A stretch of DNA of 64,000 nt from Telmatactis stephensoni. Lineage: Eukaryota > Cnidaria > Anthozoa > Actiniaria > Isophelliidae. The stretch is from contig JALIZF010001676.1 of the NCBI GenBank assembly GCA_029948255.1, positions 437,001-501,000 of the forward strand, written 5' to 3'. Shown in pieces: positions 1 through 11,493 of this stretch. Numbering within the stretch: the stretch's first letter is position 1; each line of letters begins with the position of its first letter. The translations under genes and the position numbers were made by a program. Under the pieces are notes generated by a model. It saw only the letters and a list, made by a program, of their open reading frames with translations. It made no database searches and was not told where the DNA came from.

Positions 1-719
1 ATACCTTTGTGGAACTCGTTGCTCTGTACGAGGCGTCTCGAAATCCGCAGGTATGTATAAGTTATGATACCAAGTGGTAGGAGGTACCAGAAGATCGTCA
101 GGCCAACGATGTATGTTATCAACATGACACTCATTCCCTTATGATCTGTAGGCCAGTTGGGGAAGCAGTAATGTCCGTCATAAAACATGATGGGGTACAT
201 AGGCACTGCAACCACAAGAAACGATGTTAGCCATATCAAAAGGATCTTCAACGTTACCCTTTTGAACGGCTCAACTCGCTTTCCAAAGGCTCGTCTGCTT
301 ATGATGTTTTTGTATCTTTCGATGGCAATGATGGTAATGGACCAAATCGACGCGCCATAGAAAATTTCAGTGGCAGGCGCGATATATAGGCAAACGAATC
401 TTCCAAATGGATAACCTGTTTTTACATGTTCCGAGATGACACTTATTGGAAAGTTCACCAACAGAACCCCCAAATCAGCGATGGCCAGATTACGTAAATA
501 TAAATTCATCGTTGTTTTCAAGTTGGCGCGTTTGGTAATGACGATGCAAACGAGTAAGCTACCCACTACACCGACTAAGGCAATGGCTACTTGGATAGTC
601 AGCTTAGCGACTGTAAGCCCCATTGGTTCTTCATAATACCGAGGAAAACCACCCATTCCTTGGTTTGAAGAGCTTGAATTGTTCTGGGTTGTGTTGGGCA
701 GCTCCTCTGAGACATTCAT
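1..719 (-). CDS. Class A (rhodopsin-like) GPCR, neuropeptide-receptor type, N-terminal part
   Basis: Reading the minus strand from the ATG at 719-717 gives one open frame of about 239 codons that runs off the left edge. An in-frame stop lies upstream at 755-753, so this Met is the likely start. The N-terminus is short, Ser/Asn-rich and has N-x-S/T glycosylation sites (NVS, NTT, NSS). TM1 (IALVGVVGSLLVCIV) is followed by TM2 with NLAIADLGVLLVNFP, which holds the conserved LAxAD. TM3 starts with the conserved Cys (FVCLYIAP) and ends in ERY, a variant of the DRY motif. TM4 contains the conserved Trp (ILLIWLTSFLVVAVP), ECL2 carries a Cys (GHYCFPNW), and TM5 has the conserved Pro (FWYLLPLGIITYTYL). 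The sequence then leaves the window in ICL3, so TM6-7 are not seen. The frame is a single exon so far. The ligand cannot be deduced; the general look is that of peptide receptors, many of which are expanded in cnidarians. Confidence 0.85.
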   Translation of the reverse strand, partial: MNVSEELPNTTQNNSSSSNQGMGGFPRYYEEPMGLTVAKLTIQVAIALVGVVGSLLVCIVITKRANLKTTMNLYLRNLAIADLGVLLVNFPISVISEHVKTGYPFGRFVCLYIAPATEIFYGASIWSITIIAIERYKNIISRRAFGKRVEPFKRVTLKILLIWLTSFLVVAVPMYPIMFYDGHYCFPNWPTDHKGMSVMLITYIVGLTIFWYLLPLGIITYTYLRISRRLVQSNEFHKG

Positions 720-1637
720 CTTGAAAAAAGATTCCTTTTGCTGATTTCTTTCTTAACGAGCGAGATCTCGCCGCACTGTGCAAGTCAACTGGTCCGGTGT
801 GGATCAGTATGTAATGGTTCAGTCGATCCACTGGTGATCAATGTCTATCGAGGTAATACGTCAATTGACAGCTCCTCTATAAACAACCTGCCAAACTTCC
901 AACGGCATTAGCTCTCTGATTAGTTCCGATCACTGTAATTTGTATGCAAAACTCACGGCCGGACTACACGCAAACCATAAAGACAATCCAGCGGCAACAA
1001 AAGACATTAAAAAACCTTGGAGTGTCTCTCTAACATGAAGCTAAGACTATACAACAGTGATATCAAACAGGTCTTTTGTTTTCGACAAGCAAGAGGAAAT
1101 TTTATAGCCTTGAAGTGGACTCTAGATTTATCGATAACATTAACAAGTGCATCGATCTATCTAGTCCGGCTTTTGATGTGCATAATAGATTACTTCAAGC
1201 AGAGTGGACCTTCCAAGTTTAGTGTCATTTTTTTCTCTCTCACTATTAGCGCACAACAGGGGCTGGAAGAATCTTGTCAGTGAAGTTCGCAAGTATATTA
1301 TAGTTTGACGTACCTTATCACCTGTCTCTAGGGGAACAAAAGACAATTATAAAAATATGAAAGAATCAATTTGAGGGGATGCTGTGCTGAAATAATGAGA
1401 AAGTAGTCTACAAAGCCTAGAATGCTCTTGAAGAAAGACAAAAATATTTTCATTTCTATTGTTTGTCAATTTTTTGTAATTGCACATCGAGCTTTTTTTA
1501 ACATTCTATCAAGGATCTCGTGCTATGATTAAAGTTCTTTTTTTACATTTGTTGTTAATTATTTTTCCCAGCTAGCTTATTTTCAGTCCGCCCAGTTATA
1601 ATTTGTCTTACACTTTGTTCTTGGTTTCCTCTGTATC

Positions 1638-1757
<120 letters not shown>

Positions 1758-3779
1758 GGAATAAAGCTGTCCTTATTCTTTTCTATCCAATTATTTACGT
1801 TTTCTAATCTTCTTAGATATCACCTGTACGTCCTTCGTTTTCAATTTGTTTTATTATTCTGACTTAGCAGAAAGGCTAAAATCCCCCCTTCAGAACTAGC
1901 TAACGGTTGCAATCTAAATCGGCTATCTCCTGTTTACGTCCTTGCCAACACATTTCCTTTAAATGTTCAAAACAGCGGAAAGACTTCAGAGTCTGATTCG
2001 TACAAAGATAATTTGATTCAAAAATGAATAACTCGAGCAGTTGTGAAAAATTGGTCTCCTGCGCGAGCAAATCTCCTTTTTGCCCTGTTGGATGTTAACC
2101 TCTGTTATTATCTTAGTACAGAGAGTCGAAAATAAACTTCGCATGTTGGCCAGGATTGAAGAAAACCTGCCAAGTGTACGAGAGTGTTTTGATAAGTTTG
2201 TAATGCATCTATTTAGTTAATTATCCCCCTACCAAACACTTATAAGGAATACATCAATTTAATGAAAAACTCGAATTTGAATTTAATATACATATGACAA
2301 AACGAGATGATTGTTTCAATAGAAATTTCTCCCAAACTCATTAAGTGGTTAAAACAAAGTGAGTGATATCTGGCTGCTTTATCTACACAAAATAAGTCGT
2401 TTGTTATTTGGTTTTAATAGTGGAAGGGGTAAACATAGAGCACGCTTTGTGAAAAGTTAGGTAAACAAACTGATAAAAGTCTTAATGGACGTGTTATTGA
2501 TGGTTTTTATGGTAAACTAGGATACACAGATGCAGAACCAGTTTCAACAAAAATTGTTTTTGATAAATTTTGGATGTCGTTTATTTAAACGCTCACTCGG
2601 CGGACTATAGTTCTTGTCTGTAATTGTGACGGACGAGAATGGGTCGACCGCTGAGTAAAAATCCCAGATTTGAGATGCACAGATATCCAATGATATCTAG
2701 AGAGCATGCATTAAAGTAAGTCGTTTTAAGAGCCGACTATGTGTGTGGAAGGAAAGGGGAGAAGGTGCTGGATGATTTTACTTATATAATATTATGCAAA
2801 GTATTTATTATTATTTTTTGTATGAAAAAGTAAAAAGCTTTTCCTTAAGGTTTTATGCAGATATTATGTTAATTGCTGTGGTTCCCTTCTACTAGTTATT
2901 TACTGAGGTATAAACTGAATATATTAAATTTTAATCCTCATATAGTCTACAAAATGATAATTTCAGATTTTGGAATGTTTAAGATTGACTAACAAGATAC
3001 GATTTCGACTACAAGTAGGACAAAACTGAAAACGTGTTGCAAGGAAGTTCTACAAACAACTATTGCACAGGCAGTTTTTGTCAAAAGATCAAAATGAATC
3101 AAACGATAATATCAAACATCCCAATTGTCTTTTAAGAACTAGCCATTCAGAAGCCCGATATATACCATAAACGTAGGGCACGGTACCCCTAAATCTAAAT
3201 ATTTTACATGGGTACAGCACCCCTATCAGACCAACAAACGTTCTGTTTGTTTGATAATAATTACGGGTGTCATGCCAAAAATGATGGGCCCGCGTACCCA
3301 GAATTAGGGGTGGCGTGCCATAAAATGACTGTCCTGTAAATCGTGTTTCCACTAAATGGAAAATACCCTTAATTGCGCATCCATTTGATGAGCGCAAAAT
3401 TATATAATGCGTGATTTGACGGCAAAACGTAACAATATTTTCGCTTTATTTTCAAAAAATATATAAATTAAAGTTGTCAGGCAAATAGGCTACAAAAGAT
3501 CGCCAAGCCATCGTAGTGCCTGAAAGGGAGTAGAGGTAGAAATTAGCCACTTTCATACCGTGAAGATTGGGTAAGAGTCCTTTACATTTTGCTGATAACA
3601 ATATAAGAGTCATATGAGCACATCGAGCTGTATATAATCCCGAGATCTGGTGTATATCAGATATACATTGAAAGAGATTCAAAAATTCAAAGTTTTTTTG
3701 AAAGTCATTTATTCAAAAATGCTATAATTTACAAAGAAATGTAAGGGTTGTAGGGACATTTACTTAACAAATAGATTCC

Positions 3780-3938
3780 TTTTTCCGTGCGTCTGTACTC
3801 TAATCGATGCACAGATGACGTCAAAATGTGGTGAGAACAAAAAAGGAAGCCACGAGACGAAGTCGAGTGGCGTGGCTGTTGTTCTCACCACATTTGGACG
3901 TCTTCTGTGCATTGATTAGAGTACAGACGCACGGAAAA
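3780..3938. mobile_element. Palindromic MITE, copy A of a dispersed family
   Basis: The left arm (TTTTCCGTGCGTCTGTACTC, followed by a GACGTC core and a GTGGTGAGAACAA stretch) is repeated as its reverse complement at 3879-3938. The centre carries CGAGACGAAGTCGAGTGGCG. Related copies lie at 43925-44065 and 57294-57890. Flanking DNA contains the phrase CCAATCAGAGCGCGCGTAA, which recurs beside the 57.8 kb copy. No protein is encoded. Non-autonomous DNA element is an inference from structure. Confidence 0.75.
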
Positions 3939-5139
3939 ATGGAATCTATCTGTTTTATATAATATTTATCGAAACATTCCAACCAATCAGAGCGCGCGTA
4001 AGATTCGATGACGCCATCTATGTGCGTGTACACATAGTTGTTCAACCAATCAGAGCGTGCGTAATATGCCAATTATTATATGATAGTACTATACATTTCT
4101 TTTTGAAGCATTTTTGCACGGCTGTTGGTCGTTTATATTAACCCGATAAACACCAAACTTCTGGATTTTATATAGCTCGATGTGCTCTTTCGGACTATAT
4201 GAGTCTTGTATTGCCATCAGCAAAATTTAAGGGACTCGTATCCAGTCTTTACGGCGTGAAAGTGACTAATTACGCACTGAAGGAAAGGTGAATCATTTCA
4301 CACACATTCCACACAGTCAAGTCATTTCAGACAACCCACAGTCCTCTTCTGTTGAGTCGTTAGGCGTGAGACCTGTTGTCTGACATTCTATATCATGACA
4401 TTGCTGTCTGGTTAATTAAAAAAGTGAAAGTACACACCACGTAATTTCCTTTGTCGATCCTTTTCAACTTATTTTTGTTAAAATTAAGTAGGGGTTTTTT
4501 TTTCATTTTATCATGCATCCACTTTTCATTTTATCAAATGATCAGCTTATCCTAGACTTATCCAGAGGGCTTTGGCAGCATTTATCAAGCTTAGATGATA
4601 TTTTTATTAATTATGTCAGTTTGGGCTCGATTATGATAAAGAAAGATGATCGTAATCTTATTTTCTAAAGTATCTGTCAATTTCGATGAGCAGCTCAGAA
4701 AAGCGATTGTATATTTATAACCTAAACATGAATTGAAAATACTCGGAAATAAAAGTATTTGATATCGACGATTTCGATAAATCCCATTAATCTAAGTATT
4801 AGCTGTTTGTATGTTGTCGCATTTCTGTGCAAATTAAGTTAAGTGTATCAACACGATTACGTGGAACCAAATTTAAGTAATGCTCCGAGGCTAGAAAGAG
4901 CATCTAATTGTGATACGTACTGTTTAATCCTCCCATCTCATTGATAAAGACATGAAAATCCGCCATAAAGCTACGGTAATGCGAGCAACAAAATCGCTCA
5001 ACTCGTACGTCTCTCAACATGTGAGTCGAGTGATTATTTGGAAAATACTTAATGTAGAGGTAGTGTGTGAGAGAGTACAGTGTCCCCCAATTAGTGCGCA
5101 AGCGCTAGAAGACTTGGACACTTAAATAAACAGTTATTT

Positions 5140-5460
5140 GTTTATATATTTTTCAACTGTTGCGAAGCAAGTCGAATACAAACTTGTCTCGCAACAAAAT
5201 TATCTGTTACAAGTTGAGAAATTTTGTTGCAAAAAGTTGAAGGCCGTTCAACTTTCTGCAACAAATTTTAAAATGTTGCACGTATTACCACTTCAAAGCA
5301 ACTTGTGTCGCAACAGATGGTTTTCTGGGCTAATCAGAATACAAGATTCTCTCAACTTGCAGCAAATAATTTTGTCGCGAGACAAGTTTGATTTTTCGAG
5401 TTGGAAAAACGCGCAGCATTGCTTTTTAATTCCGTCGTTTCCCAACAATGTTGCGTGACG
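5140..5460. repeat. GCAACAA / TTGTTGC-rich element, likely MITE
   Basis: The segment is dense in short inverted words of the type TTGTCGCAACAA and AAATTTTGTTGC, including AACTTTCTGCAACAAATTT against its reverse complement. The same vocabulary builds the long palindrome at 5982-6168, so the two are probably related elements. The open frame across it has no recognisable domain. Confidence 0.5.
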
Positions 5461-5981
5461 AGTTGAGCTAGAGATTTTGTTGCCCGTATTTCCGTAGCTT
5501 AACTTAAAATGTTAGCGTTTTTGTTTCTAATTAATATCTGATTCTCTTTTCAAAAATAAAGCTTTTTATATTAGAATTTTCATACAGGAAATTTCTGTGT
5601 AGGAAACATGGCAAATTGTAAGTGTTTCTTTGCTATTATTTTGAGCGCTTATGATTCGACAAGATTAATTTAGTACAAAAGAAAATGTGTCAAACGGTTT
5701 TTGCAGATTTTGTTTTGAAAATGTGTCATTTCCATAGATTGATATATTTTCGGCATTCTGAAAACCAAGACCTTCTTATGTAGGAACTTGAAATTGTCGC
5801 AGAACAATAGAAAGTTGTGTAGTCCTGACGCACATTGTTGCTCAAATGTTGTAAAGCTAAGTAAGTTAAAATAGACCTTTATTGCTTTACCACTATTTTC
5901 CAACTTCGTGCGCCATAAAACAATAGGCGACAAGAAAGCATGTGCAGAATGTGAATTTCTTTTGTTTTAGTTATAACCTTC

Positions 5982-6168
5982 CAATTTTCCCAGCAACTTG
6001 TCTCGCAACGGCGTTTCAAAACAAGTTGCAGAGAAAATTATGGCGCTGTTACACTGTGCAATTTTCCCCAGCAAGTTGCTAGGGAAAATTGCACAGTGTA
6101 ACAGCGCCATAATTTTCTCCGCAACTTGTTTTGAAACGCCGTTGCGAGACAAGTTGCTGGGAAAATTG
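5982..6168. mobile_element. Near-perfect 187-bp palindrome, MITE-like
   Basis: The arms of about 87 bases are reverse complements with only a few mismatches, around a short centre near 6075. Because of the symmetry, almost the same 60-residue open frame (starting MSRNGVSKQVAEKIMALL) can be read on both strands. Transcripts from either strand would fold into a long hairpin. No protein function is implied. Confidence 0.85.
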
Positions 6169-6979
6169 CTCAGTGCAACAACGCCTTAATATTTACACGC
6201 TACGATTGTCAGCCCGATTTTTTAACAAGGTTTGTTCGGGAAAAGGAAGAATCGGCGCGATTCGCAGAAATCGGCTACAAAGTTTTTCGTGTCTGCCCGA
6301 TGTTTTGAGAGGAAAATCAAATGAATTGGAGCACAAAAACAATGGATTTCAAATCGGCCCGACAAAACGATATCGTGGCGTGTAAATCAGGCTTTAAGGT
6401 AAACTTTGATAATGATAACATTTTCTTAATAATACAATAAAATCTGCATTAGGTTGTGAGTAGCATTTTGAATTATTCAAAATATTCAGGTATTTCAAAG
6501 TTGTTTCTAAGACCCTTTTTTCCAATATTTTTTGCTTTTTGGATGAGAAATTAAAATGTGATCAAATTTCAAGACAAATGCATTTGGCATATGAAAGATG
6601 ATCGTGTAAACGTGGCAAATCCATTTAGCATAGAAAATTTAATTTGTTATAGAAATAAAAGGGCCTTAATAGTTCAGACAAATTGGCTCGTTGATCATGC
6701 TCCTCCCACTCTTGGCTCATCCCGTACTTTGTAAACACGGCTCCACATTGACTACGAGGATACATAAGCTTCTAATTTTTAAAGATTATATAGCGCTCAC
6801 GCTGATATTAGTCCGCTATATAGACTAGTGGACGACACTAGTTTTATTTATTTATTATAAGTGCTTTCCTTAATTAATAAAAGATATTCTACTGGAATAT
6901 GGAAGCTAGCACTTTACTTAGCAAGTGCTCCGCGACAGGTGCCAAACGTTTTTCAAACTTGTCGCTTCCTTCGAGTTTT

Positions 6980-7235
6980 TTTTTCCTTTCTTTTATTTTC
7001 TTTCCTGTTCCTTTCCTTTCCTTCTTTTGTTTTCTTTTCCTTTCTTTTCTTTTCTTTTCTTTCCTTTCCTTTCCTTTCCTTTCCTTTCCTTTCCTTTCCT
7101 TTCCTTTCCTTTCCTTTCCTTTCCTTTCCTTTCCTTTTCTTTTCTTTTCTTTTCCTTTCTTTCTTTCTTTTCCTTTCCTTTCCTTTGTTTTGTTTTGTTT
7201 TCAATCTTTTCTTTTCTCTTCTTTTCGTCTATAAA
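6980..7235. repeat. (TTTCC)n / (TTTTC)n pentanucleotide array
   Basis: Imperfect TTTCC and TTTTC units form a long pyrimidine tract, with purines on the minus strand. All open frames here are repeat artefacts (Phe/Leu/Ser/Pro on plus, Lys/Glu/Arg on minus). Confidence 0.95.
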
Positions 7236-8426
7236 TTCCCAGAGACTGAGTGGAATTGCGAAAAGAGCTATTTTACTCTCTTTTACTCTCTTTTATTCCA
7301 ACGAAGAGCCAAGGCTAAGAAACGTCCGTAAGTTCTCTCTCTTTTTAACGGTGTTGCAAATTTCCATTCATCGCTTGTTGGAAATACGAAAATCCTAGCA
7401 CCTAGATCCTAGACTACTACCGTAACGATCGAACAGATTTCGTCGCGTTCTAAAAGAAAATTAATAGCAGAGTTCCTCTATTTGTCATTTTAAAAGCACA
7501 AGGAAGTTTAGAAAGCAATAAACTGGTTTGTCTTGAGTACATCCTCCTAGTGGAATCACGAAAACCTGGCTACGATCATTTAGCTCCTTTTCACTCAAAC
7601 GATCAAAGGTTTTGTCGGCTTTAAAAAGAAAATTAATTGCGTTCCTGTTTTTTTTTTTCAGAGCGCAAGGAAGTTTAGAAGGCAATTATCTCAAAAAATA
7701 TGACAAGGAAACAAAATGCAGTGAGATATATACTTTGCATTTTTAATCAGAGACAAAGGTTTTTTAGTCAGATTTTTAAAGTCTAAAGATTTTTTAGTGA
7801 TGTTTGTGCAACAGGGACCCGAAATCTCGATTACGCTAACTCCAGGATTAAACTTAATTAATTTTTGTTGCTTCGAGCATTGAGCAACGGTAAAACCTCT
7901 CAGTCGAAGAATAAGTGTTGTACGAAGCTAAAATTATTTCTGTCAGAAGCTTTAAATTGTTTGTCGTCGGTGTGGGTTGATAAAAGTAAAATTTAAGTGT
8001 TATAAATCCAAAGTGAAAGTTTGGACCCAAAATGTGGTTTAGGTCCGGGGAGGGGGAGCGGGGAAGAAGTTCGCTCGGAAAAGGGCGGGGATGCTCGTCG
8101 TACCGTTTAAGGGGTCAAAAATCGGCGATCTGGTACCGTTCAGAGTGTCTCATACTCTAGTGGACTATCAATGACTAAGGTGGTATATGTACCTTTTTGG
8201 GGTATTTTTCAGTAAATTAGTCATCAAAGATAGCTAGCATTACACCTACAGTTTTAACCATTTGACTTTTTATAAAGGAATTTACATGTTAAATATTCAT
8301 TCAATCATTTGTTTTTGAGTTAATATATTTTATAGGGGGTAAATATTTTGTTAATATAATACATTTAATATAATATATATATAATTAGATAAATATTATA
8401 TATTTAAGGAATATAAAACGCGCGCG

Positions 8427-8577
8427 CATGTCTCTGTTCTGTGATATAAACACGATGCTTCGAAGATGTAGAGCAAGAGAAAAGCAAGCTTAGGAACACG
8501 AGGCGTAGCCGAGTGTTTCTCTTGCTTTTCGAGTGCTCTACATCTTTCAGAGTGTTTATATCACAGTACAGAGACAT
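8427..8577. mobile_element. Palindromic MITE-like element
   Basis: ATGTCTCTGTTCTGTGATAT at the left is mirrored by ATATCACAGTACAGAGACAT at the right. The arms continue through GATGTAGAGCA and AAAGCAAG to a CGAGGCGTAGCCGAG centre resembling that of the 3.8 kb family. A further half-copy of the terminus lies at 8635-8660 (CATGTCTCTGTCCTCTGATA). Confidence 0.7.
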
Positions 8578-11493
8578 AAGCGATCGTTTTATATTGCTTT
8601 TATAAAATATTTTCGACGGTTTTTTGAGCGAGCCATGTCTCTGTCCTCTGATATAAACATGGTAGCCAGCCAATCAGCGCACGCGTTATATCTCAAATAT
8701 TTTATAAAATATAATATAGTTAATATATTTTATAGGGGTAAAACTTTTGTGTTGCCACGTCCACCTTTATTAGACTCAGGTACTTGAGCATCCCTACCCT
8801 CTGATATATGGGGGTCCCCCCAGGGGTTCAGGCCTCCAGTCGCTTACTTGCCATATATGTTCTTTACATTCAGCTTGAAAGTTGCTAAATTTAAATAAAA
8901 ATGCAGCATAACAACTTCTACAAGTTCAAAAACAGTTTCAGACAGGCATTTTATCTTATTTGATCAGTTTCTAACATGGTAAAGTGTCAATTCAAAGCGA
9001 AAACTTGAATTGAAATTTGCAAGAAGGGCTAGTTTTAATTTGACACTTTATATTAGCCATTATTACTCGATCATATTGATTAAAAATGTCTTAACGTTCA
9101 AATGGTGTTTTTAACAGTTATTCCTGGATTAGCGGTATAATCTGGCGGATATGTACTTCAAAGGTGTTTTTAAGCTAAATGTTGTGAAGCTATTTTATGG
9201 GTTTGTGTGACCAATTCTGATATACAGTTTTTCTTTTCTTAAATCAGCCTTTTTAATCCTGTTGCTTTCTTAATAATTATTCTCCTTTTAGCTCGTATAT
9301 TACATCCGCAAGTCAGATTTTTTCTTTCTTTTTTCTTGCTCATTTTAGAGCCTTTTTTCCTTCAACATTAATTGTTCAGGTGGCTTGCTCAAAGCATCAC
9401 GTGACTTGTCTTCGGTTTTACATGGGGGGAGACAAAAAACGGCAAACAAACAACAACAGTAACAAAAGAGTGACGATCTATTGGTTTGTAGTTCCAGGTG
9501 AACGGTGAACACGGCGTGCAAAGCATTATTGGACAAAATGAACGGCCCTGGTCCCCAGGTCCCTTGATGAACAAGCAAAATATCAGAAAAATTATTTCTG
9601 AAAGCTTTTAATCACATAAATAAGCAAAAGAGTTTGAAAGAAGTCTCCCTTTAATTTTTGACTGTTCCTGCGCTTTGTCATCGTTTTATCAGCGATCAAA
9701 ACTGTGTCACGCAATACCGTCACGATATGTTGAAGGAGCAGGAACTTATCATTCTGCGAAAATATTTCACTCCTAAAGTTAATGAGCGAATATATGTTTA
9801 TGCATTTAAGAAAGATTTAGCCTAAAATATGAAAATAAGCTGTTGGTATCGTCATTTTAACGCTCAGTGTTTTGGCTATTTTCTTTCTTTAATATCAAAC
9901 AATACGTGATTTTGAGAGTTGACCGAGGCGAGCGTGTTGATCAGGTGCGAGTATCCCAAAGGAAATCGGTTTACAAACAGAATATCGTGCTTAACAGCAC
10001 AGTAAATAAGGGCTATGATTTTAAAAATGAGTTTTTTCGATATGGAAGTATACTTGGGGGTTTTGGCGAGTCTACAACTGCATGAATTTGCTAATAACTT
10101 TAATTTTATATTTATCAACTGAACGGAATAATTAACTTAAGTACAGTACACAATGCCAAATAAAAAGTTTATCATAAAAACTTACAAACATTTGTACAAC
10201 AATAACTTACACGTTAGACTCAGGAAGAAGACTAAATTTACAGTTGTTCACCACAAATCTTGATTGAAAACAATTTATTATAAACTCCAGTTGCAAAATG
10301 GTGGATTCTCATACTCGTCGACCGTGAAGTAAGTAGCCTGGGGACGAGGGCCGTTCGCAAAAATACTGAACGCGCTCTGATTGGTTGAAAATAAAATCTC
10401 CGTTCACCTGGTCGTTCTCTCCCTTGCTTCGAGGGTTTTTCTCCGGGTTCCCCGGTCTCAGTAAAATTGAACTAGAGAACTGAGAGTTGTATGCATAGAA
10501 TATTAGAATGTAGCGGTAGTAGTGCGTGTGTGAGAGTACAGAGTCCCCAATTAGTACACAAAAATACTAGAACATCTCCCTCCAAAAAAAAAAAAAAACT
10601 TGTAAGCTGAGAGTTGTGTGCATAGAGAATAAGAATATAGTGGTAGTGTTTGTGAGAGTACAGTGTCCCCCAATTCGACCGCAGGCTGTTATTAATATTC
10701 TCTGTTGTTCTACGACAGAGAAAGCGATACTCAGTTTGTTTTTTACCAACATTTTTAAAAGTAAACAGTCTTTGAAGTAAAAAAGGATTTATTTCAAATC
10801 TCTAAACAGGAGATTGATCCAATTAGTCACTGTTTTCGCTCCTATACCGACGATATAAACTGCGGCTGCGCAGAATCCATGTCGTAGTTTTCGCTCCTTG
10901 GTATAGTTGTCGTTCAACCACCACAGGAAGCCCAAAGAGCAAAAACACCGACTTATAAAATCAGTCTAGAGACTAAGCTAGTGTCGGTGTGTAAACGAAA
11001 TCAGAATCGACGAAGAGCGAATAAACTGACTTGTGAAATCAATCGGAAAAAGTTATTTTGAAACATATGGTAGGGATAAAAACGGTTATTGTGATCCAAA
11101 TCTCTCAGGATTCCTTTTTTGCAGCAGTTGCTCTATAATCTTGTATGTCGTCCAACTCTAACACAGGTAGACCAAGTTGCACACAAAACTCTAAGGTTTT
11201 CGCTTAGTCTTACTTTTTATGCACTCGTCTTCAAAGATTATTTAAGGTAGAATCACTGCACATACACCTTTCAGATAAACCAGGTATGCGACTTAGAGTA
11301 GCACAGCAAAAAGTGCATATTCCCACGTCGAAGATGTACCATGCTACACCTGTAAAGACTTATAGCGGTACGCAAGAACATAACACCCAACTTGAACGTT
11401 TCCTTCATTTTCAAATACCAAGACTAACTTCGTGCCAAGATGGCTGTCTTGTATTAATTTCATCAATTTCTGACATTGTTATTGCTCTTGATG

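Noticed and set aside
6861..7398. Overlapping long frames rich in Phe/Leu/Ser/Pro or Lys/Glu
   Set aside because: They are produced entirely by the TTTCC/TTTTC array.
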